A stretch of 64,000 nucleotides of DNA from positions 310,001 through 374,000 of the forward strand of contig NZ_AP025314.1 of assembly GCF_036492835.1 (NCBI RefSeq). The letters run 5' to 3'. The DNA comes from Fulvitalea axinellae (GTDB lineage: Bacteria; Bacteroidota; Bacteroidia; Cytophagales; Cyclobacteriaceae). The translations under genes were made by a program, and so were the position numbers. Below are positions 34,438 through 43,836 of the stretch, piece after piece. Each line of letters starts with the position of its first letter. The first letter of the stretch is position 1. The notes beneath the pieces are model-generated. The model did not search any database. It saw only the letters and a program-made list of their open reading frames with translations, and was not told the DNA's origin.

Positions 34438-34468
34438 AAAAGGTCTCGTTTGTGAACGGGGCCTTTTT
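34438..34468 (+). terminator. Terminator after nhaD
   Basis: Thirteen-pair stem (34438-34450 with 34455-34467, some G-T pairs), TGTG loop and a five-T run. Confidence 0.85.
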
Positions 34469-34662
34469 ATTTGTCAAAACCAATCGAAGCGGACTTTCCC
34501 GTTATTTTTTTGGTTTGACAGCCTGATGAAATTACTGCCTGTGACTCATAAGACCCGCAGGTCAGGGAAAAGCGATATTAATATAAAAACGAGTGGAGTA
34601 TTTGACTCAATTTCGGATATTGCCACGGTAGTGATATTTTTAGTTGGAATTAAATCTTTGTC

Positions 34663-35520
34663 ATGAAAAGACGATTGTTTACCGTTCAGATTTTGTTCGT
34701 TTTGGCCGTTATGATTTCTGGGGTGGCTTTCGGTATCGGAAAAGGCAAAAAAGCGCTTTTACGCCTTAAGCCAAAAGCCGGAACCACATACATAACCAGC
34801 CTCAATATGAAAATGGATATTGAAATACCTGGTGCCGCGCAAAAAGTGGTTATGGGTATGGATACGAAGTTCAATATCGAAGGTGTGGAGAAAAATGGTA
34901 ATGTTAAGCTGGACTACGCCTTCTCGGGAATGCGTATGGAAATGAACATGCCTGGCGCAGGCGAAATAAAGTATGACTCTAACGACCCAAGTACTCAAGA
35001 GTCTCCGCAAGGACAGGCAATGCATGCGGCTATGGGGCAAATGTTGAATAAGTCTATCGGGATGGTATTGTCTCCAAGGGGTGAAGCACTCGAGACTACC
35101 AGTTTGTCGGAAGTATTCCCGAATATGCCTGCAGATCAGTTACAGCAATTCGGAAACAGTACGGACAACCAATTTATAGCATTTCCGGAGCAAGCGGTAA
35201 AAGTGGGCGAAAGCTGGAAAAGCGAGAAAGTTGTGCCTAATCCCAAGCTTCCAATAAAGATGCTGATGACTTATACCTTAAAGGCGATCGAAAAGAATGA
35301 CTATGTCATCGCTGTGGACGCGAAGATAGTTCCAACGGATGAAAACGCTCAGATGAAAGTTGACGGATCGTTCAAAATGGACTATAAGCTTGACAAGAAG
35401 ACTTGCTGGACCAAAGGTGGCGAAGGCGTAATGGATATGGGAATCACGATGAATGCCAATGGGCAGAATATGACCATCAATACGATTACGGACTTTACTA
35501 TAAGCTCGAAGATTGAGTAA
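34663..35520 (+). CDS. DUF6263-family secreted protein
   Basis: 285 residues with a signal peptide (about 1-24). The mature part is beta-rich and opens LRLKPKAGTTYITSLNMKMDIE, the usual start of DUF6263 proteins, with a Met-rich middle (residues 60-130) and repeated strand patterns ending NTITDFTISSKIE. Likely a periplasmic or surface protein with a lipocalin/LolA-like curved sheet; function unknown. The Met content is notable (about 25 Met) but spread out. Confidence 0.75.
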   Translation: MKRRLFTVQILFVLAVMISGVAFGIGKGKKALLRLKPKAGTTYITSLNMKMDIEIPGAAQKVVMGMDTKFNIEGVEKNGNVKLDYAFSGMRMEMNMPGAGEIKYDSNDPSTQESPQGQAMHAAMGQMLNKSIGMVLSPRGEALETTSLSEVFPNMPADQLQQFGNSTDNQFIAFPEQAVKVGESWKSEKVVPNPKLPIKMLMTYTLKAIEKNDYVIAVDAKIVPTDENAQMKVDGSFKMDYKLDKKTCWTKGGEGVMDMGITMNANGQNMTINTITDFTISSKIE

Positions 35521-35539
35521 GGATTCACTTTCCAAAGAA

Positions 35540-35583
35540 AATAAGAAAGGGCCGTTCTCACTTGGGAACGGCCCTTTCTTATT
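35540..35583. terminator. Bidirectional terminator between the DUF6263 and dsbD genes
   Basis: An 18-bp near-perfect stem built on GAAAGGGCCGTTC (35544-35556) and its complement, with AATAA/TTATT at the outer edges. Confidence 0.9.
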
Positions 35584-35608
35584 TTGGTATTAACAGCTTT
35601 TTGCCGTT

Positions 35609-37600
35609 TTATTTCTTCTTCTTCTCGAATTCGGTGAGACCGCTTTCCAAGAATTCGATAAATCCGGTGACGCTCAGGTCATATGCGCGGGGCTTTACCA
35701 ATTCTTTTCCGTCGGTGCCTACCAGCACGTAGAAAGGCTGTGCGTTGTTGTCGAACTGCGTGATTTGGAAATCGGCGTTTTGTTTACCGATGGTTTTTTT
35801 CAAACGGCCGTCACGTTTTGACTTGTACCACTCTTTTTCGGGCAAAGTGGTCTTATCGTCCACATAAAGCGATACGAACACGTAGTCCTCGTTCAGGATG
35901 CGTTGCACCTTTGGATCAGAAAGTACGCGCTGTTCCATTTCACGGCAGTTTACGCAACCGTGGCCGGTGAAATCGATGAATACGGGCTTGTTTTGGGCTT
36001 TGGCGCAAGACAATGCCTGTTGGTAATCAAAATAACCGTGGATTCCCACCGGGTGGTGAAGGAGGTCTTCGTATTTTGGTTCCGGGCACCCGACAATTCT
36101 TTCCACTTCCTTCATCTCTCCCCTATTTTGCTTGATGGCGTTGAGCAGATCGAAATCATGAGTGGTGATTGGCGGAAGATATCCCGAAAGTCCGGCCAAA
36201 GGCGCTCCCCAAAGTCCCGGAATAAGGTAAATGACAAAGGCGAAGTTTACCAAAGCCAGAAGTACCCGTGGTACGGGAAGTTTTTCTACAGGAGAATCGT
36301 GTGGCATTCTGAGCTTTCCGAGCAGATAGAATCCCAAAACCGAGAATACGGAAATCCAGATGGCCAAATAAATATCGCGGTCGAGGATTCCCCAGTGGTA
36401 AGCTTGGTCGGCGACGGAAAGGAATTTGAAACCGAGGGCGATTTCGATAAAACCGAGGACAACTTTTACGACGTTGAGCCATCCGCCTGATTTTGGCAAC
36501 CCGTCAAGAAGCTTCGGAGAAATGGCGAAGATAGTGAACGGAAGCGCGAACGCCATTCCGAAAGCGAACATTCCGGCAACTGGCTTCAGTTGCAGTCCGC
36601 CTTGCGAGGACGCCACAAGAAGGCTACCCACAATAGGTCCCGTGCATGAGAAGGAAACCAAAACGATGGTGAAGCCCATAAATAGCGCCCCGTAATATCC
36701 GCCTTTGTCGGCTTCGCGGTCCACCTTGTTCACAAAACTGCTAGGCAAAGTGATCTCGAACATTCCGAGGAATGACAATGCGAAGATCATAAACACGACA
36801 AAGAAAAACGTGTTGGGAATCCAGTGAGTACTGAGCCAGTTATTGAAATCGGGCCCGAGGAAAGCCGCCACGATGGTACCGGCCAAAGTGTAAATCGTCA
36901 CAATGGAAAGGCCGAAAGCGAGCGCTTTGGCTTTGCCGTTGGACTGGCCCGTAAAGAACGTCACCGTCATCGGGATCATCGGGAATACGCATGGCGTAAG
37001 CAAGGCAACAAGGCCAGCGCCGAAGGCCGTAAGCATAAACCAAAGCAATGATTCGCTCTTTTTGGCTGGTTTCTCTTTACTGTTTGTGTCTTCAGAAGCG
37101 ACGGGCGTAACCGTTTCGGCTGATTTTTCAGCTTTAGCTTTCTTGCCGATTACAAATTCGGAATCGCCCGGAACGCACATGTTTGTTACGTCAGAGCATA
37201 CTTGGAATTCCACTAGGCCCTTGACCTGCGCGCCGTCTTTCAGCACCTTGATTTTTTGAATGAAGACCCCTTCTTTTTTGAAGTAGGTAATGTCTCCCTC
37301 GAATATCTCGTCGAATTTTTTCTTCGGGTTTATCGGTGTGATTCCCCCGATAAGCTCGTAAGCGTCACTTTTGTCAAAGGTGAAAGTAGTCACCATTGGT
37401 CCCAAATCCGGATCGAAATCGGAAGAATACAGGTACCAGTCTTTATCGATTACAGCCTTGAAGACCAGTTCCGCCTCTTCGCCCGCCTTCAGGGTTGAGG
37501 GTTTGCTAGAAAATTCCCACTTCACATGCTCTTGGACTTGGGCTGTGGCCCCGGCAAAGCCGGCAAGCATAGCAAGCAGAAAGAGAATGGATCGTTTCAT
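35609..37600 (-). CDS. dsbD: Thiol:disulfide interchange protein DsbD
   Basis: 663 residues from the ATG at 37600. Signal peptide (cut near ATAQ), an N-terminal immunoglobulin-like domain with the cysteine pair C135/C142 (VCSDVTNMCVP), eight membrane helices with the transmembrane cysteine motifs TPCVFPMIP and SCTGPIVGS, and a C-terminal periplasmic thioredoxin domain with CVNC (HGCVNCREM, about residue 565). It passes electrons from cytoplasmic thioredoxin to periplasmic partners. It is the obvious source of reducing power for the periplasmic thioredoxin encoded about 5 kb away (inference). Confidence 0.94.
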   Translation of the reverse strand: MKRSILFLLAMLAGFAGATAQVQEHVKWEFSSKPSTLKAGEEAELVFKAVIDKDWYLYSSDFDPDLGPMVTTFTFDKSDAYELIGGITPINPKKKFDEIFEGDITYFKKEGVFIQKIKVLKDGAQVKGLVEFQVCSDVTNMCVPGDSEFVIGKKAKAEKSAETVTPVASEDTNSKEKPAKKSESLLWFMLTAFGAGLVALLTPCVFPMIPMTVTFFTGQSNGKAKALAFGLSIVTIYTLAGTIVAAFLGPDFNNWLSTHWIPNTFFFVVFMIFALSFLGMFEITLPSSFVNKVDREADKGGYYGALFMGFTIVLVSFSCTGPIVGSLLVASSQGGLQLKPVAGMFAFGMAFALPFTIFAISPKLLDGLPKSGGWLNVVKVVLGFIEIALGFKFLSVADQAYHWGILDRDIYLAIWISVFSVLGFYLLGKLRMPHDSPVEKLPVPRVLLALVNFAFVIYLIPGLWGAPLAGLSGYLPPITTHDFDLLNAIKQNRGEMKEVERIVGCPEPKYEDLLHHPVGIHGYFDYQQALSCAKAQNKPVFIDFTGHGCVNCREMEQRVLSDPKVQRILNEDYVFVSLYVDDKTTLPEKEWYKSKRDGRLKKTIGKQNADFQITQFDNNAQPFYVLVGTDGKELVKPRAYDLSVTGFIEFLESGLTEFEKKKK

Positions 37601-37860
37601 CCGCACGCAGTTATTGATTATGAACATTTATATATACTTTCAAAAATATTGAAATATTGCCTTTATATGAAATCGGCTACCGCATTAGGATTTTTACGGG
37701 TGACAGCCTAAAGGCGATCCGGTTAGGGCACCGGCTTGGGATTTTCATGTTTCCCGATCACGTTTACCAGAACCCCTACAAGGTAACGTAATACGTGGAT
37801 TGTCACACAAGAGTTGGGTGTGTTGGGGCGGAAACATCTAAAAAACAATAAAATCGAATG

Positions 37861-37886
37861 AAAAAAGCGACCCAAGTGGGTCGCTT
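37861..37886 (-). terminator. Terminator after the M20 dipeptidase gene
   Basis: Ten-bp arms 37865-37874 and 37877-37886 (AAGCGACCCA) and a T-run on the minus strand. Confidence 0.85.
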
Positions 37887-37897
37887 TGTAAGCTGGA

Positions 37898-39283
37898 TTA
37901 CTTTTTCATCTCGGCAAAACGCTGGTGGAATCGTACTATGGTCTCGATTCCTTTCAGGAAGTTAAATACCCCGTATTTCTCGTTTGGAGAGTGGATCGCG
38001 TCGTCGTCAAGACCGAATCCCATTAGGATAGAATCAAGACCGAGCACTTCCTGGAACATCGAAACGATCGGAATGCTACCGCCGTCGCGAGTCGGGATCG
38101 GCGTTTTTCCCCAAGCGTCTTCGAAGGCTTTTTCGGCCGCTTTGTAGCCGATAGAGTCTGTCGGAACCACTACGCCGTCGCCACCGTGATGCGGAGTTAC
38201 TTTTACCGTAACAGAGTCCGGAGCGATGGATTCGAAATGTTTGGTGAAGAGTTCCGTGATTTCGTCGTTGATCTGGTGCGGGACCAAACGCATCGAAATC
38301 TTGGCGTAAGCCTTAGACGGCAACACCGTTTTGGCGCCTTCGCCAATGTATCCTCCCCAGATTCCGTTTACGTCAAGTGTCGGGCGGATGCCGGTACGCT
38401 CAAGCGTAGAATATCCCGCTTCGCCTTCGATATCTTTGATGCCGAGTTCGCGCTTGTATTCCGAAAGGTCGAACGGCGCTTTGTTGATGGCGTCGCGCTG
38501 GGCGGTGCTGAGCTCTTCCACTTTGTCGTAGAAACCGGGGATGGTGATGTGGTTGTTCTCGTCTTTGAGCGAGGCGATCATTTCGCAGAGCGTGTTGATC
38601 GGGTTGGCAACGGCGCCGCCGTAAACGCCAGAGTGAAGGTCGCGGTTTGGCCCGGTAACTTCTATTTCCACGTAGCTCAGTCCGCGGAGGCCCACGGTGA
38701 TAGACGGATGTTCTGTAGAGATAATGCTGGTGTCCGAGATCAGAATCAGGTCGGCGTTGAGCTTTTCCTTGTTCTGTTCTACAAAAACGGCCAAGTTTTC
38801 AGATCCGATTTCCTCCTCGCCTTCGATCATGAATTTGAGGTTGTAAGGCGCACCGCCGTTTTTGGACATCGTTTCGAAAGCCTTGATGTGCATGTACATC
38901 TGCCCTTTGTCATCGCAGGCGCCACGGGCGTAGATTTTGCCGTCTTTTACTACCGGCTCAAACGGAGGCGAATCCCACAGCTCGTAAGGGTCGGCCGGTT
39001 GTACGTCGTAGTGGCCGTAAACCAAAACGGTCGGCAAAGAAGGGTCGATCATCTTTTCGCCATAAACTACCGGATGGCCTTCCGTTTCGCATACTTCGGC
39101 GAGGTCGGCACCGGCTTTCAGCAGAGCGGCTTTCACGTAGTCGGCGGCTTGGCGAACGTCGCCTTTGAATTTACTGTCGGCGCTAACCGATGGAATTCTA
39201 AGCAGTTCGAATAGCTCGTTCAGGAAGCGGTCCTTGTTAGCCTCGATATAGGACTTTGCATGTTCCGGAGTTAATTCAGCCAT
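37898..39283 (-). CDS. M20-family dipeptidase
   Basis: 461 residues from the ATG at 39283; the frame stays open 57 codons upstream but that extension has no homologous look. Metal-site motifs are VYGHYDVQPAD (first His), ACDDKGQMYMH (bridging Asp), MIEGEEEIGS (catalytic Glu and metal Glu), DTSI (Asp) and a C-terminal IHSPNEKYG (His). A lid/dimerisation domain is inserted at about 195-330. Lacks a signal peptide, so a cytoplasmic di-zinc dipeptidase of the carnosinase/PepV-like branch; exact substrate unknown. Confidence 0.92.
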   Translation of the reverse strand: MAELTPEHAKSYIEANKDRFLNELFELLRIPSVSADSKFKGDVRQAADYVKAALLKAGADLAEVCETEGHPVVYGEKMIDPSLPTVLVYGHYDVQPADPYELWDSPPFEPVVKDGKIYARGACDDKGQMYMHIKAFETMSKNGGAPYNLKFMIEGEEEIGSENLAVFVEQNKEKLNADLILISDTSIISTEHPSITVGLRGLSYVEIEVTGPNRDLHSGVYGGAVANPINTLCEMIASLKDENNHITIPGFYDKVEELSTAQRDAINKAPFDLSEYKRELGIKDIEGEAGYSTLERTGIRPTLDVNGIWGGYIGEGAKTVLPSKAYAKISMRLVPHQINDEITELFTKHFESIAPDSVTVKVTPHHGGDGVVVPTDSIGYKAAEKAFEDAWGKTPIPTRDGGSIPIVSMFQEVLGLDSILMGFGLDDDAIHSPNEKYGVFNFLKGIETIVRFHQRFAEMKK

Positions 39284-39507
39284 ATTTTTTTGGTTCAGAT
39301 TTTTGATCTTGTTTATGTGCAGTCCGAAAATAATGAATTGCGCCGAGAACGACGCAGGCAAACGCCGTTGATTATTTCCAAAGTAGGAAGCGACGCCTAA
39401 AAGGAAATCCGTTAAGCCCCTTTGGAGTTTGGCCGAAGCCAGATTTTCGGACAAATAAACAGAAACACCTAACCGTAATCCATATGCGGGGAACCCAAGC
39501 TTTGGTG

Positions 39508-40827
39508 TTAATCCAAAACCATTTTTATTCTGAATGAAATAATACTGGCCGTGAATTCGGTGCTTCGGTTATAGCTGTTGTAGCTCAGGCTAATGTCTTT
39601 AAGTTTGAATTTTCCGAATCCGTATCTAGTGAGAATATCGGAATAAGTGAGTTCTAGCCCGTATTGGTGAGCGTCAAAAGCCGAAAGGTCATAATCCGAT
39701 GTGTAGAATTCGTCCGTTGATAAGTGTTGGTCATACGGAGCGAAATGATCGCTTTCGGTTTGGGTGTAGAATCGGTAGGAAGGCGTGACGGAAAATTGCC
39801 CACCGAAAAGCCTCACGGGCATTTCGATATTCGCCGTATGGGAATTGATTCCCCAATCGTCGGAGTAAAAGCGGTAGAAAGTCCGCAAAACGAAGATTTC
39901 GCTTATATAATAATTCATCCGGCCCCCGGTAGCTACTTTCAGTCTGCTTGAGGGAAGGCGTTCGATATCGTCGGCCAGCGCAAAATCGTCGATATAGGAG
40001 TTTTCTTTGTCTTGGAAATAAACCCTTTGGAAAGGCGTGGAAAGCAATCCGCTCTGGTGGATAACATCGACCAGCAGAATCCCCTGAAGCCTGTCGGTGA
40101 AAATTTGGCTTAGGCCGATTCCCGCGGCGTAAGAATTCCGTTTGTCGTCGTCGAGAGTCCGGAAGCCAGGATTATAATCGGGGTTTCCCGTAATGGTGTA
40201 GTCTTTCGGGTCGAAGGGTTTTACGTTGGAGTCGTCGTCGCCTCCGGGACCTCCCAGCTCATAAGGGTAAAGTAGCTTCCAAGTGTCGAGAAAGACGCTG
40301 GCGTTTATGCTTAGTTCTGTGTTTTTTTCATTGAAGAGCCGAGTGTATCCGCCGCCGAAGCCGAAAGACGTGTAGTCGAACTCGGTGGAAGCGGAGGCTT
40401 TTAAAGACCAAATGGAGTTTCTGTCGTCGGAACTGTGGCTGTACGTTGCGGATATTCCCGCCCAAAGATCGCTGCTGGAAGCGCCCGAGCTGGCGTCGTA
40501 TGGCGAGGCTTTGCCGTCGTCCAGGGGGTTGATGTTGCTGGAAGAGGCGGAAGAATAGGCGGAGATACCGACGTCGAGAGTCAGAACGTCATCGTCGTTG
40601 AGCGGAATGGAGAGCACTACGGCGCCAGTGGTGTTGGTGATTTTCTCGGAACCTATTCCGCCGCTTACCGCGGCGTGGTCGCCGTCTTGGCTGTAGTAGC
40701 TGGACAGGAATTCGATTTCCGTGGCGTCAAGTACCCGCTTTTTGTAGGCGACGGTATCGGAGCTTTGGGCGAAAGCGCTGGCGCATATCGCGCAAAACAA
40801 TATGATTAAAGGAATGCCCTTTGTCAT
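39508..40827 (-). CDS. DUF3570-family outer membrane beta-barrel protein
   Basis: 439 residues with signal peptide (cut near AFAQ, residue 21). The mature protein opens with KKRVLDATEIEFLSSYYSQDGDHAAVSGGIG, the characteristic DUF3570 N-terminus, and continues as amphipathic strands with many Tyr/Ser turns, ending SIISFRIKMVLD. It is the last gene of the thioredoxin-ApbE-DUF4266 operon. DUF3570 proteins recur next to ApbE and DUF4266 genes, so this barrel may be the outer membrane component of that system; its function is unknown. Confidence 0.88.
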   Translation of the reverse strand: MTKGIPLIILFCAICASAFAQSSDTVAYKKRVLDATEIEFLSSYYSQDGDHAAVSGGIGSEKITNTTGAVVLSIPLNDDDVLTLDVGISAYSSASSSNINPLDDGKASPYDASSGASSSDLWAGISATYSHSSDDRNSIWSLKASASTEFDYTSFGFGGGYTRLFNEKNTELSINASVFLDTWKLLYPYELGGPGGDDDSNVKPFDPKDYTITGNPDYNPGFRTLDDDKRNSYAAGIGLSQIFTDRLQGILLVDVIHQSGLLSTPFQRVYFQDKENSYIDDFALADDIERLPSSRLKVATGGRMNYYISEIFVLRTFYRFYSDDWGINSHTANIEMPVRLFGGQFSVTPSYRFYTQTESDHFAPYDQHLSTDEFYTSDYDLSAFDAHQYGLELTYSDILTRYGFGKFKLKDISLSYNSYNRSTEFTASIISFRIKMVLD

Positions 40828-40868
40828 GTGTCAGGAATTATGTGTTAGTTTTTTGAAGGATCGAAAAT

Positions 40869-41078
40869 CTAGTTGCAACCGCATCCGCCACCTGTTTTTC
40901 CACCGTTTGCGCCCGAAGCGGCTTCGCGGTAAGAGTGGAAAGTGGTGATATAGCGATTAGATTTCCTGTCGGATAATTCCATGTCGGGATCGTTGATCAT
41001 GGCTTTTTCGTATTCTTTTACCGTAGCGCAGGATCCAAGTGCCCAGAGCGTGAGCAGGCAAAGTATGGATATTCTCAT
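40869..41078 (-). CDS. DUF4266-family small lipoprotein with Gly/Cys-rich tail
   Basis: 69 residues from the ATG at 41078. Lipobox LGSC (Cys17), a charged middle with DPDMELSDRKSNRY, then REAASGANGG and the ending GGGCGCN. The tail has two cysteines separated by one Gly and is the most striking feature. SGAN at 55-58 is similar to, but not the same as, the SGAT-type sites that ApbE flavinylates in NqrB/NqrC, so this could be an ApbE substrate (inference). The start codon overlaps the apbE stop by ATGA, implying coupled translation. Confidence 0.85.
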   Translation of the reverse strand: MRISILCLLTLWALGSCATVKEYEKAMINDPDMELSDRKSNRYITTFHSYREAASGANGGKTGGGCGCN

Positions 41079-42067
41079 GGCTGATTGATTTTGATATTTT
41101 TGGAAGTGAAAACGGCGCCCGATTCGTCTATGATCAGGCATTCGGTGCTGGGCATTTGGTCGATCCGGTTGAGTCCGGCTTCGGTCCCCATCACGAAAAT
41201 GGAAGTGGCCAACGCGTCGGCGATCTCGGCGCTTGGAGCGAAAACCGTTACGCTGACCAAGCCTCTAGCCGGCCAGCCCGTCCGCGGATCGATGATGTGG
41301 GCGTAGCGCTTCCCGTCTATCTTGGCGAATTTTTCGTAGTTGCCGGAAGTGACTACGGCGCCACTCGAAATAGGGAGGACGGCCAGCGTTTTCCGTTTGT
41401 CGGCGGGATCCGTAATCGCGATTTTCCACTCTTCACCGTCGGGACGGGTTCCCCAAACCCGGAGATCACCCGAGGCGTCGATTATCCCGGCGCCTACGCC
41501 TTCGCTGATCAGCATACTCCGGACTCTGTCGGCCACATAGCCCTTGCCGACCGCTCCGAAGCCTATTTTCATGCCTTTGGTTTTGAGGAAAACCGTACTC
41601 GCTGTTTTGTCCAAAACAATATTTCTGTAGTCTACCGTGACTACAGATTTCCGGATTTCTGCCTCTGTCGGCAGTTTTTTCATACTTCCGTCGAAGCGCC
41701 ACAACTTGCCCGCCGAGGCGAAGCTGATGTCGAAAGCGCCGTCGGTGAGTTTGGAAAGCGAGATGGAACGCTCGATCAGTTTAAAGAGTTCTCGATCCAC
41801 TTTTACGGGCTTTAGGCCCGCGTTTCTGTTTATTTCGGAAGTCTGTGATTTTTTATCCCAGGAGGAAATCAGCGCTTCGACTCTTTTGATCTCGGTTATG
41901 GCCAAGTCCAGATATTTCCCGGCTTCTGCGGAATCGTTGGCCATGATTGTGATGGAGAACCGGCCTCCCATCAGTTTTTCTACCCGGGAATAACTTTGTT
42001 TGGAAATAGCCTTGGCGGATAGAGGCGGAAGAAACAGCGCACACAGGATTAGCATGAACCGATTCAC
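41075..42067 (-). CDS. apbE: ApbE-family FAD:protein FMN transferase, copy 1
   Basis: 330 residues, signal peptide (cut near AKA, residue 19). ApbE features: MGGRFSITI opening, INRNAGLKPVKV, SKLTDGAFDISFA, GAVGKGYVADRV, DASGDLRVWG, HIIDPRTGWP and the metal-binding ADALATSIFVMG. The residue before FGAVGKGY, normally Asp, is Gly here, whereas copy 2 has Asp. ApbE transfers FMN from FAD to Ser/Thr of periplasmic proteins. Its start overlaps the thioredoxin stop and its stop overlaps the DUF4266 start, both by ATGA. No FMN-binding-domain or Nqr/Rnf protein is nearby. Confidence 0.92.
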   Translation of the reverse strand: MNRFMLILCALFLPPLSAKAISKQSYSRVEKLMGGRFSITIMANDSAEAGKYLDLAITEIKRVEALISSWDKKSQTSEINRNAGLKPVKVDRELFKLIERSISLSKLTDGAFDISFASAGKLWRFDGSMKKLPTEAEIRKSVVTVDYRNIVLDKTASTVFLKTKGMKIGFGAVGKGYVADRVRSMLISEGVGAGIIDASGDLRVWGTRPDGEEWKIAITDPADKRKTLAVLPISSGAVVTSGNYEKFAKIDGKRYAHIIDPRTGWPARGLVSVTVFAPSAEIADALATSIFVMGTEAGLNRIDQMPSTECLIIDESGAVFTSKNIKINQP

Positions 42068-42504
42068 GGCTTGCCCCCTTCTATCAGTTTGATGTATTCT
42101 TTGGCGCTTACTTTTTTGTATCCGAAGCTTCGGATCGTTTTTCCGTTTTTGTCCAAAACCACAACCAGTGGAAAGTGGCCGTTTTTGTTATATCGCTCCG
42201 CCAAGAGCTTGTTGTGTTCTTGTTGGGCTTTCGGGAGGGCGTTTTTCTTTCTTTTGGGAAAATCCGCTTTCAGCAAGACCAAGTTCCCTTTGGCGTAATC
42301 CGCAAATTCAGGCGAGTTCCAAACTTCCCGTTCCAGCTTTATACATGGCGCGCACCAATCGGAACCCTGGAAGACCAATAAAATCGGCCGGTCTGTTTGC
42401 ATGGCCTCAGCCTTGGCTTTTTCGAAATCAGTGTTCCATTTTTGGGCAAAGCTTTGTGTTGTCGTGGCACAGATCCATAACAAAATTATTAGGGCGTATT
42501 TCAT
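42064..42504 (-). CDS. Periplasmic thioredoxin-like protein, active CxxC
   Basis: 146 residues with signal peptide (cut near SFAQ, residue 21). Thioredoxin fold of the DUF255/Thioredoxin_7 type: PILLVFQGSDWCAPCIKLEREVW with C51 and C54, then LLKADFP and the cis-Pro segment FPLVVVLDKNGKTIR. First gene of a four-gene coupled operon with apbE, DUF4266 and DUF3570. It may keep the DUF4266 cysteines reduced, fed by DsbD (inference). Confidence 0.9.
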   Translation of the reverse strand: MKYALIILLWICATTTQSFAQKWNTDFEKAKAEAMQTDRPILLVFQGSDWCAPCIKLEREVWNSPEFADYAKGNLVLLKADFPKRKKNALPKAQQEHNKLLAERYNKNGHFPLVVVLDKNGKTIRSFGYKKVSAKEYIKLIEGGKP

Positions 42505-42656
42505 CTTTGTATTGGTTACTTTTCGCTATTATAGATTCATTTGTAATCATTAATTTGATCAGTAAATACGGGGATGAAAAGCTGTGCGAACCGGACTATC
42601 TTGATTTATGGATAGCCGACAGAAATATCCTGATGAGCCGAAAAATTGCCCTTTTT

Positions 42657-42729
42657 CCGACATGTCGGCGTTTTTCGGGCTTTGTCGAAGTATTTTTGGG
42701 TTTTGTCGGGTAGTTTGGGAGGTTTGTCA
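42657..42729. promoter_or_regulatory. Candidate LytTR operator array 1 between trx1 and the histidine kinase gene
   Basis: TTTGTC(G/A) occurs at 42681-42687, 42702-42708 and 42723-42729, exactly 21 bp apart, that is about two helical turns on one DNA face. Just left is a perfect 12-bp palindrome CCGACATGTCGG (42657-42668) containing the same GTCG core in both orientations. LytTR response regulators typically bind paired direct repeats with about 21-22 bp period. The array sits 177 bp from the thioredoxin start and 46 bp from the kinase start. A very similar array precedes the second thioredoxin gene. Confidence 0.65.
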
Positions 42730-42774
42730 TAAAAACTCCCAATGCTTGGAAGGATAGGCTTATTTTAGGTAGCT

Positions 42775-43836
42775 ATGAGTAAGTTATCAAAGACAGAAAC
42801 ATCAACCGATTTTTTGACGAAGTGGAGCGGAAAGCTGGCTATGTACGCTACATTGGCTTTGGTGATGGGCGTTGTGCATTTCCTTGAGGATTTATCGGAC
42901 AAGGACAACGCTCCCGGAAGGATCGTTATGGAATTTCTGGTCATTGTAATCGGCCTCGGCGTATTTCTTCCGCTTCTAGGAATGTTTTTTTGCTGGGTGA
43001 GGAAAGGTTGGTGGGACCGATTCGGAAGAAAAGAAAATTGGAACAGGATACTAACGGCCTTCGTTGCTTTGTATATCGTTGTCCTGCCTCCTATTCTGGC
43101 ATTTCCTTTTCTATTCATATTCAAAAATCCCTGCTCCGAAGATATTTGGTTAGTGTGGGCGAGCTTCTTTCTGTTTGTGTCCCTGACCGCTACGGTTGAG
43201 TCTGTTTGGTTGCTGGTTAAGAGGCGCCGGCAATTGGAAGAGTTGAACAGCCAGTTATTAAGAAGCCATGAGATGGCCAAGTACCAAGCGCTGATGAACC
43301 AACTCAACCCCCATTTTCTGTTTAACAGCCTGAATGTGCTGTCGTATATGGTTCATAAGGATCCGATGGGCGCCGAGCGGTTTATCGAAGAGTTGAGTAA
43401 GATTTACAGGTATATTCTCCAATTGAACGAAGCCTACTTGGTTCCTCTTGAAAAGGAGCTGGATTTTATTAAATCGTATGTGTATTTGCAGAAAATCCGC
43501 TACGGAAACAATCTGATTTTCGAATCTTCGATTGATAGTGAGTCCATAAAGAAAAATATCCCGCCTCTGACTCTGGAGGTGTTGGTGGAGAATGCCATAA
43601 AACATAATGCCTTGTCAGAGAGTCGTCCTTTGCGTATTCGTTTGCAGGCAAAAGGAAAAACGCTTTATGTGAGAAACAATATACAGATACGGAACGAACG
43701 TGTGGAAAAATCTACGCAAGTGGGTTTGAAGAATCTTAAAGACAAGTTCCTGATTCTTGAGGCGCCGTCGCCTGAGTTTTTTATCGAAAATGATACTTTT
43801 ATAGCCAAAATACCGCTATTGGACCCAGAGATATGA
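42775..43836 (+). CDS. LytS/YehU-type sensor histidine kinase
   Basis: 353 residues. Four membrane helices in the first 150 residues with only short loops, no large sensor domain, then a coiled-coil (RRRQLEELNSQLLRSHEMAKYQALMNQ begins it) leading into the His_kinase domain: phospho-acceptor H180 in NPHFLFNSLN, and the N-box VENAIKHNA near residue 268. The G-box is short (VGLKNLKDKF). Kinases of this kind sense membrane or small-molecule signals. The gene overlaps its response regulator by four bases (ATGA), so the two form one pair. Confidence 0.92.
   Translation: MSKLSKTETSTDFLTKWSGKLAMYATLALVMGVVHFLEDLSDKDNAPGRIVMEFLVIVIGLGVFLPLLGMFFCWVRKGWWDRFGRKENWNRILTAFVALYIVVLPPILAFPFLFIFKNPCSEDIWLVWASFFLFVSLTATVESVWLLVKRRRQLEELNSQLLRSHEMAKYQALMNQLNPHFLFNSLNVLSYMVHKDPMGAERFIEELSKIYRYILQLNEAYLVPLEKELDFIKSYVYLQKIRYGNNLIFESSIDSESIKKNIPPLTLEVLVENAIKHNALSESRPLRIRLQAKGKTLYVRNNIQIRNERVEKSTQVGLKNLKDKFLILEAPSPEFFIENDTFIAKIPLLDPEI

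Noticed and set aside
38186..39214. 342-codon plus-strand frame opposite the M20 dipeptidase
   Set aside because: Shadow of a gene with complete metal-site motifs on the minus strand.
42681..42729. TTTGTCG triplet considered as part of a CRISPR or MITE end
   Set aside because: Period is only 21 bp, spacers are conserved between arrays, and there are no inverted ends; operator repeats explain it better.
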